Assembly (NCBI RefSeq): GCF_901411515.1
Contig: NZ_CABDUX010000002.1
Coordinates: forward strand, 186,001 to 250,000
Direction: 5' to 3'
DNA length: 64,000 nt
DNA from: Raoultibacter phocaeensis
GTDB taxonomy: Bacteria > Actinomycetota > Coriobacteriia > Coriobacteriales > Eggerthellaceae
Numbering within the stretch: position 1 is the stretch's first letter; every line of letters begins with the position of its first letter. Position numbers and translations under genes: made by a program. The notes under the pieces were generated by a model. That model made no database searches and was not told the origin of the DNA. It saw only the letters and a program-made list of their open reading frames with translations. This document shows, in pieces, positions 44,225-53,842 of this stretch.

Positions 44225-45021
44225 ACGAGCAGATAGCAACCAAACTGCCGGATTACGGAACGCGCTCTGACGAGATCACTATCTTCGCCGGCCCGTGTTC
44301 CGTTGAATCCGAAGAACAATTCGACGAAGTGGCCGAATGCATTGCGGCCCTCGGCCTTACCTGGGTCCGTGGCGGGGCGTTCAAGCCGCGCACCAACCCG
44401 CACTCGTTCCAGGGCCTGGGCGAGGAAGCGCTTCAGATCATGAAAGCATCGGGCGAGAAGTGGGGCCTTAAAACCCTCACCGAGGTGATGGATTCCGCGC
44501 ACTGCGAGCTCGTGCACTCCTACGTGGACGGCTTGCAGGTAGGTGCGCGTAACTTCCAGAACTTCAGCTTGCTGAAGAACATAGGAATCGTTACGGCCGA
44601 ATCGCACAAGATGGTGCTCTACAAGCGCGGATTCGCCGGCACCATCGCCGAATGGCTTGCTGCCACCGACTACCTGACCGCCGAGGGCAACGACAACGTG
44701 GTTCTGTGCGAGCGCGGCATCCGCACGTTTGAGACGGCTACGCGCTTCACGCTCGATATCTCGGCTGTGCCCGTGATCCATAAGCAGAGCCTCTATCCGG
44801 TGTGCGTGGACGTGTCGCATCCCGCAGGCGTACGCGATCTCGTGCCGTCGCTTGCGAAGGCTGCCGTTGCTGTTGGATGCGATTCGATCATGATCGAGGT
44901 GCATCCCAACCCGCCCAAGGCTCTTTCCGACGGCCCGCAGCAGCTCACGCCCGCCCAGTTCGTCGATCTGGTGGCGGAACTCCGCGAGATCGCAGCGGTG
45001 TTCGGCAAGAAGATCGTGTAG
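44221..45021 (+). CDS. aroF: 3-Deoxy-7-phosphoheptulonate synthase, type I-beta
   Basis: A 266-residue short DAHP synthase without an ACT or mutase extension. It catalyses the first step of the shikimate pathway (PEP plus erythrose 4-phosphate). Signatures are FAGPCSVES near residue 21, WVRGGAFKPRTNPHSFQGLG, QVGARNFQNF and MIEVHPNPPKALSDGPQQLT near the end. It is translationally coupled to the chorismate mutase before it. The gene ends opposite the truncated DUF1016 gene. Confidence 0.95.
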   Translation: MNEQIATKLPDYGTRSDEITIFAGPCSVESEEQFDEVAECIAALGLTWVRGGAFKPRTNPHSFQGLGEEALQIMKASGEKWGLKTLTEVMDSAHCELVHSYVDGLQVGARNFQNFSLLKNIGIVTAESHKMVLYKRGFAGTIAEWLAATDYLTAEGNDNVVLCERGIRTFETATRFTLDISAVPVIHKQSLYPVCVDVSHPAGVRDLVPSLAKAAVAVGCDSIMIEVHPNPPKALSDGPQQLTPAQFVDLVAELREIAAVFGKKIV

Positions 45022-45074
45022 GGTCCGGCGAAAATCGAATCGCGTAGCGTGCCGTCTCGGGATTGCGAGGCGGC

Positions 45075-45601
45075 ACGTTTGCGTTGGGGGTTGTACAGGG
45101 CATGCGCCCGTTTTCCCATAAACTCCGCTCGCGAGGCTTCGAGCAATTCGGAACGCAGTGCTCATAATACGATGAGTGTATCTGACGTTCGAGCTGACGC
45201 GAGCTCCATCCCTCGTTGGCGGCTTCGTTCATATAGAAATGCCGCTTTTTTTCATCTGCTAGGCGTATGATCAGGCGATAGTGAGTCCAGATCAATTGTG
45301 CACGCAGTGCGTGCGGAATTCGAAAAGCAAGATAAAACTGACGTATCGCTTGTAGGTTCCTTTCGGTAAACCCCTTCCCGAATTCCTCCGTTAAGCGCCC
45401 AGACAGATACTTCATAAGCCGCTTGCCGTATTCCGCGCGCTCGCCTTGGGCTTCGACGATTTGTCGGCCGATTTCCCAATACGCAATAACTATGGCTTCG
45501 TTCACGGCTATACGAGTTTTGCGGCGTGCCTCTTCAAGGGTTTCTCGGATGCTCTTGTAGATTGATGGATCGAACTCTGGCGACGTAAGCGGAACGCTCA
45601 T
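45075..45601 (-). pseudogene. Truncated DUF1016 (YhcG-type) nuclease gene
   Basis: From an ATG at 45601 (GGAGG just upstream) the frame reads a good DUF1016 N-terminal domain: NEAIVIAYWEIGRQIVEAQG, EYGKRLMKYLSGRLTEEFGK and WSSRQLERQIHSSYYE. Near 45161 a one-base loss breaks the frame; the expected continuation (LRSELLEASRAEFMGKRAHA) is found in the next frame. The C-terminal PDDEXK nuclease domain, about half of a normal protein of 340-370 residues, is missing because the DAHP synthase gene follows. The remnant may still give an N-terminal fragment. Confidence 0.8.
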
Positions 45602-45793
45602 GACAGCCTCCTTCTCAAGAAGCGGCTGTCTTCCGTACAAGAGTTAGGGACTTCCCAACCAAGAACATTTGTTCTATTATAATGACGAACGGAAACCGTG
45701 TAAAGAAGTTCGGCGGAAAAACAAGGAAGTCGCCCAAGAAGCGGTAGAATACACCTTCTGACTACAGCAACACTTCGGAAGAAAGCGCAACCC

Positions 45794-48130
45794 ATGCCCA
45801 TCGACATCGACTCTTTGAATCCTGCCCAAAAAGAAGCCGTTCTGTGCACGGAAGGTCCGCTGCTCGTGCTCGCGGGAGCCGGCAGCGGCAAGACTCGCGT
45901 GCTCACGTACCGCATTGCGAATCTCATCGAGAATCTCAACGTGGCTCCGTGGCGCATCCTTGCCATCACGTTCACGAACAAAGCAGCCGCTGAAATGCGC
46001 GAACGCTTGGGGGCGCTCGTGGGGCCTGCTGCACGCGGCATGTGGGTGTCGACCTTTCACAGCATGTGCGTCCGCATAGTGCGCGCCGATGCCGAGCGGC
46101 TCGGGTTCACCCAGTCGTTTACCATTTACGCTGATGACGATTCGAAGCGCTTGGTCAAAGATATCATGGCCGAGCTCGACATCGATCCGAAGCGCTTTCC
46201 CGTGAATACGCTCAGGAATCGCATATCCACGGCGAAAAACGAACTCATCGTACCGGGCGATTTCGAAGCGCAGGCGGCCGATCCCATCGCGAAGGTTGCA
46301 GCGAAGGTGTACACACGGTTGCAGGAGCGACTGAAGGCGGCGAATGCCTTCGATTTCGACGACCTCTTGCTGTATGCGTATCTGCTGCTCAAGAACCATC
46401 CCGATGTGCTCGAAGCCTATCAGGACCGCTTCCGTTACCTCATGGTGGATGAGTATCAGGATACGAACCACGCGCAGTATGCCATCACGACGCTCTTGGC
46501 TGCCAAGCACAAAAACATCATGGTCGTGGGCGACGATGACCAATCCATCTATTCGTGGCGCGGTGCCGATATCCGCAACATCCTCGAGTTCGAAACCGAC
46601 TATCCTGAAGCGCACACCGTTAAGCTCGAGCAGAACTACCGCTCCGTCGGAAACGTGCTTGCGGCGGCAAACGCCGTCATAGCGAACAACCAGAACCGCA
46701 AGGCGAAGAAGCTCTTCACGTCCGAGGAGGATGGCGACAAGATCCAGGTGTACATGGCCTCCGACGAGCGCGACGAAGGACGTTGGATCGCGGGCGAGAT
46801 CGAGAAGCGCAAGGCGGAGGGCTTCTCGTACAACCAGATCGCGGTGTTCTACCGCACGAATGCCCAGAGCCGTATGGTTGAAGACATGCTCGTGCGTGCT
46901 GGCGTGCCGTACCGTATCGTCGGCGGCACGCGGTTCTTCGACCGCGCCGAGATCCGCGACGTACTCGCGTACCTGACGCTCGTGGTGAACCCTGCCGACG
47001 ACATGGCTGCCAAGCGCGTGATCAACGTGCCTAAGCGCGGCATCGGCAAAACGACGATCGAGCTGATCGAGCGCGAAGCCCGCGAGATGCGTATGACGTT
47101 TCTCGAGGCTGCCGAGCTTGCGATCGGCAACGACACTATCCGGCTTGCCACACGCAAGGCGCTCGGCGAGTTCGTGGGCCTCATCAAAGATGCGTCCACT
47201 TACGGAGGCGACCTGCGCAAGGTGGTCGAAGCGATCATCGACAAGAGCGGCCTTATTACCGCGCTCATCGCTGAGGATACCGACGAAGCACGCGGACGGG
47301 TCGAGAACATCCAGGAGTTCCTGGGCGTCGTCGACGAGTTCGTCGATACGCATGACGAGGGCGATGCCGAGTACGCGGCGCCTACGGCAGAGTCCTCTCA
47401 GGAAGAGGCACCTGTGCGCGTGCTGCGGGCCAACTCGCTTTCCGACTTCGTGGAATGGGTGACGCTTCGGACCGACCTCGACACGATGTCGGAGGACGGC
47501 ACGGCGGTCACGCTCATGACGGTGCATTCGTCGAAGGGGCTCGAGTTCGATTGCGTGTTCGTCGCAGGCATGGAGGAAACGCTGTTTCCGCACTCGAATT
47601 CGGCGAACGATCCTTCAGGCATCGAAGAGGAGCGCAGGCTCGCCTACGTGGCTATCACCCGCGCTCGCAAAAAACTATATCTCACCTGCGCCTATGCGCG
47701 CCAGATCTTCGGTCAGACCATGGCGAACCCCACGTCGCGCTTCATCTCGGAAATCCCGAACGAGCTGCGTCAGACGAGCGGTCTGGGTTCGTCGGGCTTC
47801 GAGGGTACCGGATGGGAGAAGCGGGGGAGTCGCAAGGGCATCGCCGGCTCGGGCACCGAAGCAGGCGGAGGCCGCGTGTTCGGCCAGTCGAGCGCATCGG
47901 GTCCGTCAAACCGCCCTCAGCGCGGGTCGTACGCGGCGTTCACGCGCGACACGGGCAAGAAAGCTGCTGCGGGCATGGCGTTTGCGGCGGGCGACACCGT
48001 CGACCACAAGACGTTCGGCCGCGGCAAGATCGTGAAGGTCGACGGCGATACGCTTCATATCAAATTCTCGAAGTCCGGCCAGACGAAGAAGCTTCTGAAG
48101 GATTACGCACCCATCGTGAAGATCGGGTAG
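45794..48130 (+). CDS. pcrA: ATP-dependent DNA helicase PcrA/UvrD
   Basis: A 778-residue superfamily 1A helicase. It starts LNPAQKEAVLCTEGPLLVLA with Walker A AGAGSGKTR (27-35). Motif Ia ITFTNKAAAEM, motif II VDEYQDTNHAQY (about 217), motif III GDDDQSIYSWRGAD and motif VI VAITRARKKLY are all present. The C-terminal tail ends in a Tudor-like RNAP-contact module (GDTVDHKTFGRGKIVKVDGD). It unwinds DNA in repair, in removal of recombinase filaments and in replication of some plasmids. Length is normal. Confidence 0.96.
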   Translation: MPIDIDSLNPAQKEAVLCTEGPLLVLAGAGSGKTRVLTYRIANLIENLNVAPWRILAITFTNKAAAEMRERLGALVGPAARGMWVSTFHSMCVRIVRADAERLGFTQSFTIYADDDSKRLVKDIMAELDIDPKRFPVNTLRNRISTAKNELIVPGDFEAQAADPIAKVAAKVYTRLQERLKAANAFDFDDLLLYAYLLLKNHPDVLEAYQDRFRYLMVDEYQDTNHAQYAITTLLAAKHKNIMVVGDDDQSIYSWRGADIRNILEFETDYPEAHTVKLEQNYRSVGNVLAAANAVIANNQNRKAKKLFTSEEDGDKIQVYMASDERDEGRWIAGEIEKRKAEGFSYNQIAVFYRTNAQSRMVEDMLVRAGVPYRIVGGTRFFDRAEIRDVLAYLTLVVNPADDMAAKRVINVPKRGIGKTTIELIEREAREMRMTFLEAAELAIGNDTIRLATRKALGEFVGLIKDASTYGGDLRKVVEAIIDKSGLITALIAEDTDEARGRVENIQEFLGVVDEFVDTHDEGDAEYAAPTAESSQEEAPVRVLRANSLSDFVEWVTLRTDLDTMSEDGTAVTLMTVHSSKGLEFDCVFVAGMEETLFPHSNSANDPSGIEEERRLAYVAITRARKKLYLTCAYARQIFGQTMANPTSRFISEIPNELRQTSGLGSSGFEGTGWEKRGSRKGIAGSGTEAGGGRVFGQSSASGPSNRPQRGSYAAFTRDTGKKAAAGMAFAAGDTVDHKTFGRGKIVKVDGDTLHIKFSKSGQTKKLLKDYAPIVKIG

Positions 48131-48209
48131 AACTTAAGCTTGGATGCGAAGAGTGCCTTAGGCTCAGCGTTACCGACAGGCGCAGTGAGTGCATGCGTTG
48201 TGCGCGGCC

Positions 48210-49730
48210 TTACCGAGTATCTGTATCTGCAGCTTGTCCTTGCGTTGTAGCGTTTTGCACGATTGTCAGGAGGTCTTCGCGCGTGTGAACGCCGAACTTT
48301 TTATAGATATGCGATATATGCGTCTTTACGGTGCCGTCTGAAAGATACAGCGCTGTACTGATATGCGGTCTGCTTCTGCCTTGGGCGAGCAGAAGAAAGA
48401 CGTCGGTTTCTCGGGGCGACAGCCCGTGTTGCTGTGCAAGTATGTGATAACACTGGGCGATATGCTCGCCGATGCTCTCGTGCTCTTTGACGGGTTGCGC
48501 AGGTGCGGTACTGTCCTTTGTGCCGTCAGGCGCTTCAGGTGAAGAAGATCCGATGATCGTTGACTCGGCCGGTTTTCTACTGAGCGGACGAATGGCGGCA
48601 GCCATTGCAAGAAATGCGGCAACGATGGCGAGCACGCCTTCGCCGATTTCCGTATACAGAAGAACGAGGGCCCATGCAATTGCCACGATGCCGTAAGTCG
48701 CGTTGATGATCCCTGGGAACTTCCATACGGGATCGCGCGTGGTTCGCATGGCGGTTAGCGTGACCGCCCAGAAAAGCAGGTGACCGAATAGTTCGACGGC
48801 AACCATCAACCAGGAGAAAACTGGTTCGAGTGCCGTTGGATCGAAGAGGTTGCCTTTGAGGGCGTAGACGAGAAATCCGCCGATGAGGACGAGGAAAGCG
48901 GGTTGGAATCTGATAAGCATGCGGTCGTTGCTGTTGCGGATAATCGTAGCGTAGGTGAATCCGGCCAACATGAGGCCGACCACGATGTATCCCGCGAGCG
49001 AAGCGACGGGCGATCCAAAGTAGCCTTCACCCCATAGACCAAGATGGCTGAGGCCGCGCAGGGCTGCGAGGATAACGGAAACCGCTACGAGCAGGTAAAC
49101 GAGGTTGCGCTTCTCCGCTGCCCCAATGGTAGGTTCCGAGCGATAGCGCTCAAGATACTCCGGATGATTCAGCTTGCGCATGGCGCCCAAGCAGGCAAGG
49201 GAAACCAGTGACAACAGAGCGGTGATGACGATTTGGGTAGCGCCCGAAGAAGTACTTCCGATCGCATCGCCAAGCACTGTTTTGAGGAAAAGGCTTACGG
49301 CGATCGCCCATAAGGCAATGGAAAGCCGTTTGAGTCTTGCCAGTTCGCAGTATAGAAACAGCGTCGTACCCAGATAGCCGACCCCGTACAGCACGAGCCC
49401 GATAATAGCGGAAGCATCGGGTGGCACGAGTGTAGACGCATACGCGAAGCCATACAGTAACGCGCCGATGCCCGCGGTAAGGAATACGAACCATTTGACC
49501 ATGGTGAGTTGCTGTCGGCTCAGTCGTGCAACGAATATCGCAATGATCGACAATAAGGTATATCCCGCAAGAAAGAATAAACGCGGATTGCCAAGCGGCT
49601 GAACCCCTGCTGATGACGCCTCGAATCCGAACCAGTGGCCAATAAGATCGGCTTGAGCAACGACCGCGGAAATGCCAAGCGCGCCGAACAAGGCGACAAG
49701 CATGCTTTTTTCAAACGTCGGCTGTGCCAT
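48210..49730 (-). CDS. LuxR-family regulator with about 12 membrane helices (second)
   Basis: A 506-residue protein of the same architecture as the one at 40038: a multi-helix membrane sensor (residues 1-400), a Pro-rich linker and a C-terminal LuxR domain (LSPRETDVFLLLAQGRSRPH, then LSDGTVKTHISHIYKKFGVH). GAGGAG directly precedes the ATG at 49730; the frame is open to 49760. It is divergent from the Tat flavoprotein at 50032 and probably regulates it in response to a small molecule. Its 3' end converges on pcrA. Confidence 0.92.
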   Translation of the reverse strand: MAQPTFEKSMLVALFGALGISAVVAQADLIGHWFGFEASSAGVQPLGNPRLFFLAGYTLLSIIAIFVARLSRQQLTMVKWFVFLTAGIGALLYGFAYASTLVPPDASAIIGLVLYGVGYLGTTLFLYCELARLKRLSIALWAIAVSLFLKTVLGDAIGSTSSGATQIVITALLSLVSLACLGAMRKLNHPEYLERYRSEPTIGAAEKRNLVYLLVAVSVILAALRGLSHLGLWGEGYFGSPVASLAGYIVVGLMLAGFTYATIIRNSNDRMLIRFQPAFLVLIGGFLVYALKGNLFDPTALEPVFSWLMVAVELFGHLLFWAVTLTAMRTTRDPVWKFPGIINATYGIVAIAWALVLLYTEIGEGVLAIVAAFLAMAAAIRPLSRKPAESTIIGSSSPEAPDGTKDSTAPAQPVKEHESIGEHIAQCYHILAQQHGLSPRETDVFLLLAQGRSRPHISTALYLSDGTVKTHISHIYKKFGVHTREDLLTIVQNATTQGQAADTDTR

Positions 49731-49873
49731 GGCCTCCTCGATTTTGATTGTGATTGCCACATCGATGCGGCTTGATACCCCGACAGCAAACGCATCGATT
49801 ATATCCCAAAACAGAAAAACTCAATTGCGCGCAACGATTAATTGCCCCGAGCATTGCTGCGAACTCGGGTAAA

Positions 49874-49921
49874 TCACCCAGTTCGGGGATACGGTGATAC
49901 TCGATTAGGCCACCTCGGTGA
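49874..49921 (+). promoter_or_regulatory. Cluster of TCACC/GGTGA half-sites in a divergent gap
   Basis: In the 301-base gap between the regulator and the 50032 flavoprotein, TCACC (49874) is followed by GGTGA at 49893 and 49917, with CACC at 49911. The spacing differs from the sites at 25.7 and 41.7 kb, so this is only a candidate operator. Confidence 0.35.
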
Positions 49922-50031
49922 TGCCGCTAATGCATCGGAGTCGGTACGCTGTTTCTCCCGCGCCGAAGACTGCATCTCATGCGTCGGCGTGGAAGAAACA
50001 TGGAGGAATTCGAAAAAAGGGGTGTAGGAAC

Positions 50032-51669
50032 ATGAGTGAAAACAAGAATGGGATGAGAGTCGGCAAACCGCTTGCCTCACGTCGCAGTTTCGTCAGGGGG
50101 GCGGGGCTTGCACTAGCGGGTGCAGCTGCATTCGGCTTGGCCGGATGTGCTCAGGGAAGCGAAAACGCAGGACGGAGTACCGCGGCGAATCAAGGATCAG
50201 ACGTCTCGTGGGACGAAGAATACGATGTTGTAGTGGTGGGAGCGGGCATTGCGGGCATTACCGCTGCTATTACGGTTGCCGAAGAGGGTGAAGGTGCATC
50301 GTGTCTCCTGCTGGAAAAAGACGCCGCGCCCAACGGTAACAGCCCGTTTTGCGCGGGGTGGCAGCTCTACATCGATGATGTTGATGGAGCCGTGGTCTAT
50401 CTCAACGAGCTTATCGGCGAGAGCACGCCTGAAGACGTCATTGAGGCGTTCGCTGTCGAACTGAAGGAAAACCGCACTTGGCTTTTAGGTTTGGGAGCAC
50501 AGGAGGACTGGCTAGAGCCGTATCCTCCTGACCCGACAGGGAAATCTACCAAAGAGTATCCCGAGATGCCCAACGACAACACCATGGGCTTCATCCTCTT
50601 TAAAACTGAGGGCGATCAGCCGTACTACCATATCAACGACTTCCTCCTAGACGTCTTGAACGATCGCAGCGACATCGTGACGTACAAGAAGTCCACGCCG
50701 ATGGAATCGCTCATACAGGATCCTTTTACCAAGGCGATCGTCGGCGTCGAGGCTGGCGGCAAGAGCTACAGGGCGAAGCGCGGCGTCATCATGTGCACAG
50801 GGGGTTTCGAAAACGATCCCGAAATGCTTCGCGACTATACCGGTGTTCGGGGTTATCCCTACGCTGGCAAAGGCAACACGGGCGACGGACATCGGGCCTG
50901 CATGAAGGTCGGTGCCGATTTCTGGCACATGCACGGCGGAGCGCAGTACTGGCTTTCTCTTCGTGATCTTGAGAACACCAAGTTCGTCTCTACGCTCTTT
51001 TCCTTCACATCCAAGCAGCATGGCATCACGGTTGGCGTCAACGGTCGTCGTTTCTATCAGGATTTCGACGCATGCAGCAATTACAGCAAATATGCTGCAC
51101 CCGACTCTGATCTGAGCCTTAACGTGGGCTACCGTCATGGAATTACGCAGTTCGGTGGCAATTGGACTCATTTGCCGTTGCCTGAGAAAGCGTGGTTCGT
51201 GTTCGATCAGGCGGGGCTCGATGCAGGAGCGATGCCTGCCGAGGTTTCGAAGGATCCCGTTGCAGAAGGTTGGGCTTTGAAGGCCGATACGATCGAAGAG
51301 CTCGCTGCGGCTACCGAGATGCCGCCCGACGAGCTCGTGAAGACAGTCGGACAGTGGAACGAATTTGTGGAGCGTGGCGAAGACCTCGCATTTTACCGCC
51401 CGGCTGACACCTTGACTCCGATCGCTACGTCTCCGTACTACGCGATGCTCTGCGTTCCCGCGCTGCTCAACACCGATGGCGGCCCTGTCCGCAGTGCGAA
51501 AGGCGAGATCCTCGACCCGATGGGCGAACCGATCGAAGGATTGTTTTCTGCTGGTGAATTCGGATCCGTTTGGGGGCATCTCTACCAAGGGGCGGGAAAT
51601 GTTGGCGAATGCGGCGCGTTCGGTCGCATCTCGGCTCGCAGCGCACTTGCGCGATCGGAAAGCGCTTAA
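50032..51669 (+). CDS. Tat-exported FAD-dependent reductase (third)
   Basis: A 545-residue flavoprotein with a Tat signal SRRSFVRGAG (Arg17-Arg18) and lipobox-like LAGC (Cys39). The FAD motif VGAGIAGITAAI lies near residue 69, and the C-terminal GEFGSVWGHLYQGAGNVGEC contacts flavin. It is the same superfamily as the genes at 2225 and 41841 but clearly divergent from them. The start at 50032 has AGGA close upstream; the frame is open to 49918. No cytochrome is adjacent. It is probably induced through the divergent membrane LuxR regulator. The substrate is unknown. Confidence 0.9.
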   Translation: MSENKNGMRVGKPLASRRSFVRGAGLALAGAAAFGLAGCAQGSENAGRSTAANQGSDVSWDEEYDVVVVGAGIAGITAAITVAEEGEGASCLLLEKDAAPNGNSPFCAGWQLYIDDVDGAVVYLNELIGESTPEDVIEAFAVELKENRTWLLGLGAQEDWLEPYPPDPTGKSTKEYPEMPNDNTMGFILFKTEGDQPYYHINDFLLDVLNDRSDIVTYKKSTPMESLIQDPFTKAIVGVEAGGKSYRAKRGVIMCTGGFENDPEMLRDYTGVRGYPYAGKGNTGDGHRACMKVGADFWHMHGGAQYWLSLRDLENTKFVSTLFSFTSKQHGITVGVNGRRFYQDFDACSNYSKYAAPDSDLSLNVGYRHGITQFGGNWTHLPLPEKAWFVFDQAGLDAGAMPAEVSKDPVAEGWALKADTIEELAAATEMPPDELVKTVGQWNEFVERGEDLAFYRPADTLTPIATSPYYAMLCVPALLNTDGGPVRSAKGEILDPMGEPIEGLFSAGEFGSVWGHLYQGAGNVGECGAFGRISARSALARSESA

Positions 51670-51713
51670 ACGGCTAAGGAGGATGCGCTGGGCTGCAAAA
51701 GACGGTAGGGTGA

Positions 51714-51744
51714 AGGGCGATGCGGTATGCATCGCCCTTTTTTG
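51714..51744 (+). terminator. Intrinsic terminator after the 50032 flavoprotein
   Basis: A perfect 10-base-pair stem (51714-51723 with 51729-51738), a five-base loop and a run of T to 51744, about 45 bases after the stop codon. A strong rho-independent terminator. The remaining 150 bases to the sdaA end hold no gene. Confidence 0.9.
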
Positions 51745-51894
51745 GCTCAGATGCGGCTCAGGTAGGGCGCTCAAGATCGGGTAGGCGTGCGGGCTATTGC
51801 TCCGAAACGTAATCCCAGATTCTTCGGGCAGTAGTTCTGCTGCTTACCTTGGTGGGATCGGCGTTCTTGAAAAGGCGTTGATGATTTAGCCTTC

Positions 51895-53523
51895 CTACGA
51901 ACAGCTCATCCCCGGCGTGCACGAGGCGCAAAAGCCGCAGGCGGCAGGGGTGGCCGCTATGCCGCCGAGAGCGCTTTCGCGCAGCTCGAAGGGAAGCGAG
52001 CGGCCCACTTTGCGCATAGCCTCGACCGTCTCGTCGAAATCGACGAGGTTGCCGATGCCTGCGAGCGCAATCTGCGCGCTCACAAGCGCCGTTGCGGCTC
52101 CTGAGGCGTTGCGCTTCTGGCAAGGCACCTCCACGAGCCCCGCGATCGGATCGCATACGAGGCCCATCATGTTCGTGAGCGCGTTGCTTGCGGCGGCGAA
52201 GCACTGGGCGGGCGTGCCGCCTGCGAGTTCGACAGCGGCTGCGGCGGCCATGGCGGCGGCCGAGCCGACCTCTGCCTGGCAGCCTCCTTCGGCACCCGAA
52301 ACGGTGGCGTTGCGTGTGATGAGGTAGCCGATTGCGGCTGCGGCGGCGAGTCCGCGCTTAAGGTCGTCGTCGGAATACCTCCGGGTTTCCTGCAACGCGA
52401 GCAGCACGCCGGGTATCACGCCTGCCGAACCTGCGGTGGGGGCTGCGACGATGCGGCCCATCGAGGCGTTGGTTTCAAGTACGGCCATCGAAAAGGCAGT
52501 GGCAAGCGAAAGCTGATCGTCGCAGATGCCGTCGCCGAGCTTGCGTAAGGCGGCGAGCTTAAGCGCTTCGCCGCCGATCAAGCCTCCCATCGAAGGCAGC
52601 GGCTCTTCAAGCGGGCCGAGGGCCGATCGTCTCATCACCGAAAGCACGACATCGAGGTATCCGTTTGTGTTCACGGAGCAGCCGAGGCTTGCGCCAAGCG
52701 CTTCCTCGCGGGCGAGGAACGCTTCGGAAATCGTCGTTCCTGACTTCTCGCAGTAGGCAAGCAAAGCTGCGCCGGTCGGAAAATCGAGCTCGTCGAAACG
52801 CGCCTGCGCGGCAACCGCATCGACGGTCTCGTCTTTCGCCACCCCGGCCGTCGCGTCGCCGGGGATGATGCGCACGTCGCGGATGGCGGGATGCGCTTCA
52901 ATGGCTTGCTTGATCTCCGAACTGACGGCTTGATCCGTCTCGAGGATGGTGTAGGCTGCATCGCCTTTGCGTTCGCGGTACATACGGGCGTTCGCGATGT
53001 TGACGCCGCGTTCGCCGAAGCTCTTGGCGATGTGCGCGAGTACGCCGGCCTCGTCTTTCTGCCGGATGACGACGTTCGTGTTCTCTCCGGTGATGTAGAC
53101 CTCGATGCCGTCGATGCGCCTGATAACAGCCGCGCCGCCGCCTATACTCTCGCCGCGGATGCGCATGGCGTTGCCGTCTGCGTCGACGATACGGATGTCG
53201 ACGGTGTTGGGATGGTCGTACTCGGCGTTCGCATCGGGCTTGAATGAAAACGCCATGCCGATTCCCCGCGCGAGGGCGAACGAATCGCGGATGCGCAGGT
53301 CGTCGGTGTCGAGGCCGAGCATGCCGCCGACAAGCGCCTTGTCGGTTCCGTGCCCGACGAGCGTATGAGCGAACGAGCCGAGCAGCGTGAACTCCACGGT
53401 TCTTGGCTCGGCGAGGCAGAGCCTGCGCGCCATGTAGGCGATGCGCAGCGCGCCTGCGGTATGGGAGCTCGACGGCCCGATCATGACGGGCCCGATGATA
53501 TCGCGTATGCTCAAGGTGTCCAT
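51895..53523 (-). CDS. sdaA: L-serine ammonia-lyase, iron-sulfur dependent, single chain
   Basis: A 542-residue one-piece L-serine dehydratase producing pyruvate and ammonia. The beta part has the GPSSSHTAGALR motif (about 14-25), followed by an ACT-like domain (HIAKSFGERGVNIANARMYR). The alpha part has GAEGGCQAEVG. C-terminal Cys residues (CGFCASC and CS at the end) go with the [4Fe-4S] cluster. The start at 53523 has AAGGAG six bases upstream; the frame is open to 53658. Anaerobes use it for serine fermentation. Confidence 0.95.
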   Translation of the reverse strand: MDTLSIRDIIGPVMIGPSSSHTAGALRIAYMARRLCLAEPRTVEFTLLGSFAHTLVGHGTDKALVGGMLGLDTDDLRIRDSFALARGIGMAFSFKPDANAEYDHPNTVDIRIVDADGNAMRIRGESIGGGAAVIRRIDGIEVYITGENTNVVIRQKDEAGVLAHIAKSFGERGVNIANARMYRERKGDAAYTILETDQAVSSEIKQAIEAHPAIRDVRIIPGDATAGVAKDETVDAVAAQARFDELDFPTGAALLAYCEKSGTTISEAFLAREEALGASLGCSVNTNGYLDVVLSVMRRSALGPLEEPLPSMGGLIGGEALKLAALRKLGDGICDDQLSLATAFSMAVLETNASMGRIVAAPTAGSAGVIPGVLLALQETRRYSDDDLKRGLAAAAAIGYLITRNATVSGAEGGCQAEVGSAAAMAAAAAVELAGGTPAQCFAAASNALTNMMGLVCDPIAGLVEVPCQKRNASGAATALVSAQIALAGIGNLVDFDETVEAMRKVGRSLPFELRESALGGIAATPAACGFCASCTPGMSCS

Positions 53524-53842
53524 ATGGTCTCCTTGCAAGATGGCGGTAGGGTGCGGGGCAATCGTATCACGGCCGAAGCCGTCTCCATCGAATCGTAACA
53601 GCGTTTCGATAAGCGTCCCGCGGATGGCGGCGACGAAGCGATGTACGGGTGGCGGCATCGGCTGTCTGGGACGAAGCGATGTGCGGGCGGACGGCGGTGA
53701 GTATCGTTATGAGCCCGCGATTTGTGGTGAATGCTTCAAACCTTTCGTGTCCTCGTCCAAACCAGCTACAATGGCTGCTTGCGCACGCCGAAGCACGCGT
53801 GCGCTCAAGCAAGCCGATACACCATTGCAAGGAGCGTAAACC
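53524..53842. other. Divergent gap (319 bases)
   Basis: It separates sdaA from the divergent pyrophosphatase gene. No supported gene; upstream frame extensions of both neighbours lack ribosome sites. Promoters for both are expected here but none is clear. Confidence 0.4.

Noticed and set aside
45677-47593. Minus-strand open frame of 638 codons
   Set aside because: Antisense shadow of pcrA.
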